This document shows positions 7,322 through 14,164 of a DNA stretch of 64,000 bases, piece after piece. The stretch covers positions 1 to 64,000 of the forward strand of contig NZ_PGVF01000001.1 in NCBI RefSeq assembly GCF_002860285.1. The letters are read 5' to 3'. Every line of letters starts with the position of its first letter. The stretch's first letter is position 1. This DNA is from Bacillus sp. M6-12. GTDB lineage: Bacteria > Bacillota > Bacilli > Bacillales > DSM-1321. The notes under the pieces are model-generated. The model made no database searches and was not told where the DNA came from. It saw nothing but the letters and a program-made list of their open reading frames with translations. A program made the translations under genes and the position numbers.

Positions 7322-7975
7322 ATGAATTGGGAACAAGAACGTGTAGAGAGAATTAAAAAGAAATATGAAATGTTTACAGATATGGCAACGGTTTTAGAAG
7401 AACGTGAAGGTGAACGATTTAAGCTGGAACACTTTACTGTAACAGAACAAGAAGTAAAGTTTGCTCAAGTCAGAGATAGATATGGAGAATACAGTGAATT
7501 TTTGCCTGGAACATATGTGAAGCTCGTAGACAAAACTAAATCTTTTGATGGGGTTGTAATGAGTGATACACAAATGGAACGTGAAACCAATATGGATTTG
7601 TATGAAAATGCAAATGGACATGTTTTAATTGGTGGATTGGGATTAGGTATGATTCTATTAGCCATTCAGGATAAGCCTGAAGTAACGAAAATTACAGTTG
7701 TCGAGAAATATCAAGAAGTAATGGATTTAGTTGCTTCTCAACTTCCACTGAACGATAAGGTAGAAATTATCCAGTGTGACGTATTTGACTTTAAACCTGA
7801 AAAGGGAGCGAAGTATGACACTGTGTATATGGACATCTGGAATACAGTTTGTGGCGACTTTTGGGGAGAGCATAAAACTTTAACTAAAAAGTTCTGCAGA
7901 CGTGTAAACAAGGAGAATGAAAATTCTTGGTCAAGCAGTTGGAGACGCAAAGACTATATGCGGTTGGCACGTTAA
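7322..7975 (+). CDS. SAM-dependent methyltransferase-like protein, 217 aa
   Basis: HVLIGGLGLGMILLAI near residues 100-115 is a methyltransferase motif I (nucleotide-binding glycine loop). ITVVEK near 123 supplies the acidic residue for the ribose, and YDTVYMDIWN resembles motif IV, as in spermidine-synthase-like and phage methyltransferases. The substrate is unknown. The C-terminal 40 residues are basic and Trp-rich (SWSSSWRRKDY). ATG at 7322 follows AAAGGAG. Confidence 0.7.
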   Translation: MNWEQERVERIKKKYEMFTDMATVLEEREGERFKLEHFTVTEQEVKFAQVRDRYGEYSEFLPGTYVKLVDKTKSFDGVVMSDTQMERETNMDLYENANGHVLIGGLGLGMILLAIQDKPEVTKITVVEKYQEVMDLVASQLPLNDKVEIIQCDVFDFKPEKGAKYDTVYMDIWNTVCGDFWGEHKTLTKKFCRRVNKENENSWSSSWRRKDYMRLAR

Positions 7976-8009
7976 GAGAGGAGTAAATCAAGAACAAGAG
8001 TAAATTAAG

Positions 8010-8047
8010 AAAGGGTTGTCACTAATAATGGTGATAGCTCTTTTCTT
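8010..8047 (+). terminator. Probable terminator
   Basis: GTTGTCAC/GTGATAGC imperfect stem followed by CTCTTTTCTTTT. Confidence 0.55.
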
Positions 8048-8251
8048 TTATAATAAAGTTTTTATCCAAACTTTATTAGAGATACCGTTCTATTCGTTTA
8101 GCTCTTATGGGAATGGTTATAATGATAATACCCCCTTCCTTTTAGAAAATACTGTTATTTGTAAAAAAGGTAAACAAATGAAACAATAGTAGTTGGAAAC
8201 TGACCATTATTTAAGTTACAGTAGAAGTATCATGCGAAAGGAGATAGAAAA

Positions 8252-10597
8252 ATGATAATAAGCTATCTGGAAAAGAGAGACTTTGATTTAGAAGGTTTTC
8301 TCAATGAATTAGAGAAAAAAGAATTGTTATTTTTACTGTTTTTAGCTTCACAAGATGATGAAGTAGACTTTGATAGGCTTTATCAAGGTGATGATATTGA
8401 TTATTTTTTAAGAGATATGCAACGAACGATTGGTGGGAAACTAAAAAAAATACCCAAAGAAGAAATCGTGGAAATGATTGTTTCTAAATTTGATATTTCT
8501 AATTTATCGAACTTTGTTTATAGGTCAATTTATCAACATACACTTGATTCTGATTTTATTTTGTTCCATTCCAAGTTACAGATTATTGAGCGATTTACCT
8601 CCATGATGTTCTCTAAGAAAATACATAAGATTCAGGAAGATTTAATATCAGGAAAGCTCCTGAACAAGAAAAACGTCATTGACGAATTCCAGAAGCGGAT
8701 TCTTTATCAAAATCGCCCGATATTAAATACATTAGGCTTAGTTACCCTTATGGGGAAAATTGATTATGTCTTGGAACATATTTTAGATTATTCAACTATT
8801 ATGATAGATTTTCGTGATAATAATTTTTGTTTACTATTAGACCAATTTGAAGAGATAGAAGAAAAGAAGCGAAAAGAACAGGAAAGTCTCCTAAAAAAGA
8901 AAGAGTGGGCGTTAAAAAAGAGTGAAGAAGAATATCGAAAAAAAGAAGATGCTCTTTCAAAAGCAAAAGAATCAAACAAACAGTTAATTGGTGAGTTGAA
9001 GACATTAAAAAAAGAATGGGATACCGCTAAATATCAGAAAAAGGAAAAACTTCAAGAAGATTTAATCAATCGGTTACAGGCAGACCTTCAAAAGAAAGAT
9101 AAGCAACTTACCCAATATGAAAAAGACATTGAGAAAATAAAGAAAGAAAATCAAGCATTTTATACAAAATCAATAGATGGATACCAACAGCAATTAGCTG
9201 TAGCAAAGGCAGTTGAAAAGGAGAAAGACCATGAAATTACGATGTTAAAAAGAAAAATGGAGCATTTAGAATCAAAAACCATTGAAACACATGTTGAAGA
9301 ATTTATTGAAATAAGTGGTTTTACTGAAACTCTTTATCAATATCTTGAACCTTTTATTGAAGAGTACAAAAGGAATAAGGAATTAGAGAAGAAGAAAGTG
9401 GAAGAAATTCAAGAACCAGAAGAAGAAAGAATGGAGCAAAAAGTTGGATATTGTTTAATAGAAAACGATATTCACTATGTTGTGTTTGCAGATGGTTCAA
9501 GAATAGAGATAAACGAGATACCTGAAAATGTCTATATAGGACAATGGCAATTTGTAAAAGTTCAAGCAGATGGTGTCTTTAAGTGGTCATATGGCTATAA
9601 ATTTGATGAAAATGAACGTGATTATCTAATTTCCGATTTCGGCTCAGTTATCTATCGAAACAATGAACCCTATTTAATGAAGGCGGTATGGGATACTAAA
9701 AAAATAGAAGTTCATTCTTTGCGTATTCAGTTAAAAGAAAATCAAGTTGTCTCCGTCAACAGTAGAGGACAATTATTGCGGTTTTACCGTTCGTTCAAGC
9801 ATAACGCTAACCATTATATGGATTCCATCAAAGCGAAAGGTCAAGTGGCATATTATGTGCTAAAGGTCTTTCCAAATGGATTGTTAGTAAGAAACATTGA
9901 AACGAATGTTGAAGAGTTTAAAGATATAGAAATTGGTGAGGAACAAGTACAGGAACAGCAAATTCTTTGTGTAAAAGAAAATCAAATTATCCATGTGTAT
10001 TATTCTCCTAAATTTTATACATTTTCTCATTTTTACAAGAAGTCAGAACATGGTACTGTGGAAATCAAGGATGATATCGTCTTTATCCGAAAACTGTCAG
10101 GAGAAGTCGTGATTGTAAATGAGATACCTGAACATTTCTCTTTTCGTGAAGGGGAAGTTATTATTGTTGACGAGTTTAATAACTATATGATGATTAAAAA
10201 AGGAGAAATGGTGTATTCAGATACAGAAGAACGGAGAATATTGTCTGCTTCTCCCAAAGTGTCTACTTACAAGAAGAATAGCCTTAAAAATATTGAAGTT
10301 GAAAAGGAAATCTTGATAGTAGGAAAAATCACATATGAAAACACTTATAAAATGTCTCTATACAAAAGTGGATATCGAGCAGAAGTGATAGATGGATATG
10401 ACCCTTGGACAAAGATTAAATCATCCATTAAGGATAAAGACATTGTTGTGGTTATTGGAAATTTCGTCTCCCATGATAATATGTGGAAAATAAAAGACGA
10501 AAAGTTAGATATTCCTGTCCTCTACCCTGAATATGATGGGGCGAATCGAATTGTAGAAGAAATTGATAAATTAGTAAAAAAACAAAGTGCAGGATAA
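8252..10597 (+). CDS. Large coiled-coil protein with DUF2325-like C-terminus, 781 aa
   Basis: ATG follows AAAGGAGAT. The first 200 residues are mainly helical. About residues 205-345 are a long Lys/Glu-rich coiled coil, residues 400-690 are strand-rich, and the last 90 resemble the DUF2325 fold: a strand (KEILIVGKI), then DIVVVIGNFVSHDNMWKIK and IPVLYPEYDGANRI, matching the family's V-x2-SHN-x-MWK signature. DUF2325 proteins are of unknown function. A filament or scaffold with a C-terminal ligand-binding module is an inference. A strong terminator follows. Confidence 0.75.
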   Translation: MIISYLEKRDFDLEGFLNELEKKELLFLLFLASQDDEVDFDRLYQGDDIDYFLRDMQRTIGGKLKKIPKEEIVEMIVSKFDISNLSNFVYRSIYQHTLDSDFILFHSKLQIIERFTSMMFSKKIHKIQEDLISGKLLNKKNVIDEFQKRILYQNRPILNTLGLVTLMGKIDYVLEHILDYSTIMIDFRDNNFCLLLDQFEEIEEKKRKEQESLLKKKEWALKKSEEEYRKKEDALSKAKESNKQLIGELKTLKKEWDTAKYQKKEKLQEDLINRLQADLQKKDKQLTQYEKDIEKIKKENQAFYTKSIDGYQQQLAVAKAVEKEKDHEITMLKRKMEHLESKTIETHVEEFIEISGFTETLYQYLEPFIEEYKRNKELEKKKVEEIQEPEEERMEQKVGYCLIENDIHYVVFADGSRIEINEIPENVYIGQWQFVKVQADGVFKWSYGYKFDENERDYLISDFGSVIYRNNEPYLMKAVWDTKKIEVHSLRIQLKENQVVSVNSRGQLLRFYRSFKHNANHYMDSIKAKGQVAYYVLKVFPNGLLVRNIETNVEEFKDIEIGEEQVQEQQILCVKENQIIHVYYSPKFYTFSHFYKKSEHGTVEIKDDIVFIRKLSGEVVIVNEIPEHFSFREGEVIIVDEFNNYMMIKKGEMVYSDTEERRILSASPKVSTYKKNSLKNIEVEKEILIVGKITYENTYKMSLYKSGYRAEVIDGYDPWTKIKSSIKDKDIVVVIGNFVSHDNMWKIKDEKLDIPVLYPEYDGANRIVEEIDKLVKKQSAG

Positions 10598-10598
10598 G

Positions 10599-10627
10599 AA
10601 GGAGAGGGACATCCCTCTCCTTTTTTG
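10599..10627 (+). terminator. Intrinsic terminator
   Basis: GGAGAGGG/CCCTCTCC 8-bp stem plus T6. Confidence 0.88.
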
Positions 10628-10747
10628 TTTAAAAAGGAATGTCCTTTTGTTGAGAACGATAGACCAGAAAAAGCCTGTTAGAGAAAAAGGGAATGAACTA
10701 TAATGAATAAAAAGTCGAGAAGAACTGATAAAAAGGAGGCGTAATAC

Positions 10748-11617
10748 GTGAAAAAAATGGGCTTTATTTTCTTTAATGTAGACAGAAGCAAAGAAGAATT
10801 AGAAGTAGGAAAAGTAAAAAAAGTAGTAGGACTCAAAACGAATGAGGATTTAAAGATTTTATCTCACTTTGAATATGAGATAGATAGAGATAATTACACA
10901 AAATCCTTATATGAATTACTTCATTCTTTTGAAGAATGGGTTCAAAATCCGTATGAAACAAAATTTGTTACATTTGAACCGAATGATATGAAAAACTTTA
11001 TGGAAGACTTCAAACAAAGTCATTACAAATCAAAAATAAGAGATTTTCATAAAATCATGAGCTATCAGTATTGGAATATCCAAAATGAAATGACCTATCG
11101 GTTAGGATTGAAAAAAGAGCACGTATCACTGGAAGATTTGTTGTCTGTTTATGGACTTAGTTTTGTAGGAAATAAGCGTTCAGCGAAAGAACTTTGCTTT
11201 AATACGTTCTCTTTAGCCACTCACTTCAAATTAGACTGTAAGCGAAATAAAGAAGTGTTTGCGAAACCCACTCACCCTTCCAAACGGACAGAAAATCAAC
11301 AAGAGTCTACCTTCCCTCTATTGGATTTTAAACCAATTCGTGCAACTGGTGAAGAAAGATTAAAGCAAAAAATGGAAGAGGGTTGGAACATTTCCATTGA
11401 GTGTAAAGCCAAAGGAAGAGGATATGGAATGACTTATGAAGCAACTGCTTATCATATGGATAATTCATTTGGAGATAGATTAACCAACATGAGGTTCGGA
11501 GTAGGGAAAACATTAGAGGAATTACTCGATAACCTATTTAAACCAGAAGAGGATAATCCTTATGCACAAGAAAAAAGAGAAGAATATGAGGAACTTCATT
11601 CAAGCCTATTAACATAA
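10748..11617 (+). CDS. DEDD-exonuclease-like protein, possibly inactive, 289 aa
   Basis: The N-terminal 165 residues have the layout of DEDD 3'-5' exonucleases. There is an opening strand where the first catalytic Asp would lie (FIFFNVDRS), a middle region, then VSLEDLLSVYGLSF and a helix (NKRSAKELCFNTFSLATHF) in the place of the usual HRALDDAxNT motif. The canonical acidic residues are not clearly conserved, so activity is doubtful. Residues 200-289 form a separate unknown domain. GTG start after AAAGGAGG. Confidence 0.5.
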   Translation: MKKMGFIFFNVDRSKEELEVGKVKKVVGLKTNEDLKILSHFEYEIDRDNYTKSLYELLHSFEEWVQNPYETKFVTFEPNDMKNFMEDFKQSHYKSKIRDFHKIMSYQYWNIQNEMTYRLGLKKEHVSLEDLLSVYGLSFVGNKRSAKELCFNTFSLATHFKLDCKRNKEVFAKPTHPSKRTENQQESTFPLLDFKPIRATGEERLKQKMEEGWNISIECKAKGRGYGMTYEATAYHMDNSFGDRLTNMRFGVGKTLEELLDNLFKPEEDNPYAQEKREEYEELHSSLLT

Positions 11618-11641
11618 GAGAGGAATTTCCTCTCTTTTTTA
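11616..11641 (+). terminator. Intrinsic terminator
   Basis: AGAGAGGAA/TTTCCTCTCT palindrome plus T-run. Confidence 0.82.
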
Positions 11642-11762
11642 TTTAAAACTAAATATTGGTGAATATTAACAGGGATAGACAACAAAACCCTTATCCACAC
11701 TATAACTAACTGGTATAGTTTATATATCAGAAAAATCTTTATACAGAAAAGAGGAGATATAT

Positions 11763-11951
11763 ATGGCACGTAATCATTCAAATAGTTTATTAGTACCTGG
11801 TGCAGAACAAGCTCTTCAACAAATGAAATACGAGATTGCAAGTGAGTTTGGAGTAAATCTTGGTGCAGATACAACATCTCGTGCTAATGGCTCTGTTGGT
11901 GGAGAAATCACGAAGCGATTAGTTCAAATGGCTCAACTAAACCTTCGATAA
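11763..11951 (+). CDS. Alpha/beta-type small acid-soluble spore protein (SASP), 62 aa
   Basis: Clear family signature: [15 protein letters not shown], the GPR-protease region [28 protein letters not shown] and a helical end. In bacilli these proteins coat spore DNA, forcing an A-like form resistant to UV and heat, and are degraded by GPR at germination. Length is within the family range. ATG follows AAAGAGGAG. A class-A-like TATAGTTT lies near 11715, but no sigma-G promoter was confidently seen. Presence on a phage-like element suggests protection or modulation of DNA in spores. Confidence 0.92.
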   Translation: MARNHSNSLLVPGAEQALQQMKYEIASEFGVNLGADTTSRANGSVGGEITKRLVQMAQLNLR

Positions 11952-12097
11952 GGGTTTTTAAAAGTAACAAAAAAACGAAAAAACCTGAGTAATATCTTGA
12001 GTGGTTTCGTCTATAATGTAATATACCATAGCACTAACGAAATGCTTTAAGAATAAGGTGAATGAAAAATTTATCTACAAAAGGAGAGGTGTAGTAA

Positions 12098-12244
12098 ATG
12101 TATCAAACAACTGAAATCGAATTAAGCTGTACAACAAACACGACTACTGGTTCACCTCAGTTGGGAGGTCATCCAACAAACCTTTTTTTTACTACACCGA
12201 TTCACCACGCCCCAGGCCGTAAGGCCTGGGGGGATGGTACATAA
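12098..12244 (+). CDS. Possible small peptide, 48 aa
   Basis: ATG follows AAAAGGAGAGGTG, the best ribosome site nearby. The peptide is Thr-rich in its first half, has a QLGG sequence at 21-24, then a His/Pro/Gly-rich end (IHHAPGRKAWGDGT). The last third is encoded by a GC-rich hairpin, unusual for coding sequence here. Could be a real peptide, a leader peptide or a remnant. Confidence 0.35.
   Translation: MYQTTEIELSCTTNTTTGSPQLGGHPTNLFFTTPIHHAPGRKAWGDGT
12210..12231. repeat. GC-rich perfect hairpin with GTAA tetraloop
   Basis: CCCCAGGCC (12210-12218), GTAA, GGCCTGGGG (12223-12231): a 9-bp perfect stem closed by a GNRA-type loop, conspicuous in AT-rich DNA. No T-run follows, so it is not an ordinary terminator. 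It resembles terminal hairpins of IS200/IS605 elements or REP-like sequences, but no transposase is present. Confidence 0.6.
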
Positions 12245-12257
12245 CTCCATGAAAAAA

Positions 12258-12288
12258 TCAGACACCCTTAGAGGTGTCTTTTTTTTAT
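12258..12288 (+). terminator. Intrinsic terminator
   Basis: AGACACC/GGTGTCT stem followed by a T-run. Confidence 0.8.
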
Positions 12289-12311
12289 GCGGTGCAAAAT
12301 AGAAAATAAAA

Positions 12312-12391
12312 TTGACCTTCAAGGTGAAAAACGATATAATAATGACAGAAGTCCGTATTTTATAGTCAATGAATGTATGAAAATTGACTAC
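12312..12391 (+). promoter_or_regulatory. Promoter and paired class A half-operators for RNA ligase
   Basis: TTGACC (12312-12317), 17 bp, TATAAT (12335-12340). Downstream, TATAGTCAAT (12361-12370) and ATTGACTAC (12383-12391) face each other in the leader before the start codon. Confidence 0.7.
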
Positions 12392-12421
12392 ATAACACAT
12401 ACACAACAAAGGGGGGCGTTT

Positions 12422-14116
12422 ATGATGATGAATCATTGGAATGTACCAGTGGTTGTTCTTTCGACTGTTAAACAATTGGTTCAACCACTTTTTAAAAACA
12501 AGAATTTGACTATAGTCTATGATGAATGGATTGAATTATTAAGTCAAAGTAAAATTGATGATACAACTGAAAATCGGACACTGTTAGAAAGCGTCATGAA
12601 ACGTCTCGAAGATAAAAATGCCGATTATCACATTATGAATTTGGAAGGTCTGATTTCAGCAAGTGCATTTGAAGAAGAATCAATTCCATTACGTGAAAAA
12701 ATGAAAAAAGTGTATGAGAGAGGGGATTTTGAATCTTATCGCTCTTTGTATCAAGAAGACATTAACAAGATGAAACTCCTCTTTTTAGAAATGACTCGCC
12801 ATGTATCTTCTATGCAAGTAGGAGAACTGATTGTTTTTAAATATGGCAAAGAAGTTTCTTTTTACGATTTGTGGAATGAGTTTTACATGGAAACAAGAGG
12901 TGTCATTGTTGACCTTAGAAGAATGGAGTTAGTTGCTTCACCTTATCGTAAATTCTTTAATTTTAACGAGAAACCTTTTACTTCTGTTGAGAGAATTACT
13001 CAATTGTTAAAAGAAGCAAAAGAGATAGTAATTAAAAACAAAGAAGACGGAAGTATGGTCAGTGTAACGAAATACAATGGTCAAATTATTGTAGCAACAC
13101 CAGGCTCTATGGAAAGCAGTCAAGCACAATGGGCGAAGGCGTTTCTTTCTAAACACTATCAAGCCTTTTTGGATGATATGCCATCTCATATCACTTTTAT
13201 TTTTGAAGCTATTTATCCTGAAAACCGCATTGTTATTGACTATCAAGGTGAAGAAAAAATGGTTTTAACCAATATGCGAAGCACATTAAACGGAATGTAT
13301 TTTGAAGATACAATTGTTCAGTTTTTCGGACTTATGTATAAAATTCCAACACCAGAGGTTGAAAACAAAGCATTATCTGAATTGATAGAGGAAGCTCAAA
13401 ACAAAGAGCTACACCCTGCAGATAAAAAAGAGGGTTGGGTCTTTACGGTTAAAACGCTGAAAGAAGAACTTATGTTCAAATTGAAATGCGAAGACTATTG
13501 TGAAATTCACAAAGTTATTGGTGTTGCAAATTCACCAAAAGTTGTCTTTGAACAGATTGTTCAGGATACATTTGATGATTTCATTGCGAAAGTACCAGAT
13601 GTCGTAAAGCCTCTTGTTTATGATATTGCGAATGTGATTTGGGAGTATATCCAATCTTTGAAAAAAGATGTGGAACACCATTTGTCATTAATTCCAAAAG
13701 AAATTCTTTTTTCTAAAGAAGAAATAGAGAATCATATGGAGTTCAAACAATTGGTGAAAGAAGAAATTGCTCCATTAATTGACGATAAGCTATCAAAAAA
13801 CAAAAAGACAGAGTTAGAAGAAGCCTTGCTTTCCAAAGCCTTCGGGAAAGAACCTTTCATTGACAAATATACTGAAAAAGAATTTCAGCGTCTATGGTCA
13901 TTGATTCCTTCTCACCTTCAAAACCAAAAAGAGTTTAAGAAGAAAGAAGGAAGATTGTTAGGCTTTGTACACAAACAAGTGCCTAATGCTTATAAGGCAA
14001 TCGCTCTTGAACACGCAAGAGGTTTTCAAGTAGAAATTCTGTCTTTGGTGGATATAAAAGATATTCGTTTTGACTTTTTAAAGGAGAGCAAAACGGAAGT
14101 GATTGTGGAAGAATGA
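12422..14116 (+). CDS. T4 Rnl1-type RNA ligase, 564 aa
   Basis: ATG at 12422 (first of three Met codons) follows AAAGGGGGGC. The nucleotidyltransferase motifs are present: motif I NKEDGSM with adenylated Lys at about residue 207, motif III TFIFEAIYPENRIVIDYQ (very like T4 Rnl1), motif IV KEGWVFT, motif V FKLKCEDY. Such enzymes seal 5'-phosphate and 3'-OH RNA ends, in T4 repairing tRNA cut by host anticodon nucleases. Longer than T4 Rnl1 (374 aa) by a C-terminal helical region. No polynucleotide kinase is in the window. A complete class A operator sits inside the 5' coding region. Confidence 0.88.
   Translation: MMMNHWNVPVVVLSTVKQLVQPLFKNKNLTIVYDEWIELLSQSKIDDTTENRTLLESVMKRLEDKNADYHIMNLEGLISASAFEEESIPLREKMKKVYERGDFESYRSLYQEDINKMKLLFLEMTRHVSSMQVGELIVFKYGKEVSFYDLWNEFYMETRGVIVDLRRMELVASPYRKFFNFNEKPFTSVERITQLLKEAKEIVIKNKEDGSMVSVTKYNGQIIVATPGSMESSQAQWAKAFLSKHYQAFLDDMPSHITFIFEAIYPENRIVIDYQGEEKMVLTNMRSTLNGMYFEDTIVQFFGLMYKIPTPEVENKALSELIEEAQNKELHPADKKEGWVFTVKTLKEELMFKLKCEDYCEIHKVIGVANSPKVVFEQIVQDTFDDFIAKVPDVVKPLVYDIANVIWEYIQSLKKDVEHHLSLIPKEILFSKEEIENHMEFKQLVKEEIAPLIDDKLSKNKKTELEEALLSKAFGKEPFIDKYTEKEFQRLWSLIPSHLQNQKEFKKKEGRLLGFVHKQVPNAYKAIALEHARGFQVEILSLVDIKDIRFDFLKESKTEVIVEE
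12506..12520 (+). promoter_or_regulatory. Intragenic class A operator
   Basis: TTGACTATAGTCTAT lies within the first 30 codons of the RNA ligase gene, identical to the operator at 5671. No clear -10 follows, so it may act as a second repressor-binding site for the upstream promoter. Confidence 0.5.
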
Positions 14117-14164
14117 GGGTGTTGTCACTCTCTTCTTCTGAATACAAAAGGAGGGTAAAAATAA

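Noticed and set aside
7322..7975. Frameshift in the methyltransferase-like gene
   Set aside because: The unusual basic C-terminus first looked frameshifted, but no alternative frame continues a recognisable methyltransferase.
12098..12244. Double-glycine bacteriocin precursor
   Set aside because: QLGG occurs, but the leader lacks the usual hydrophobic and acidic pattern and no transporter or immunity gene is nearby.
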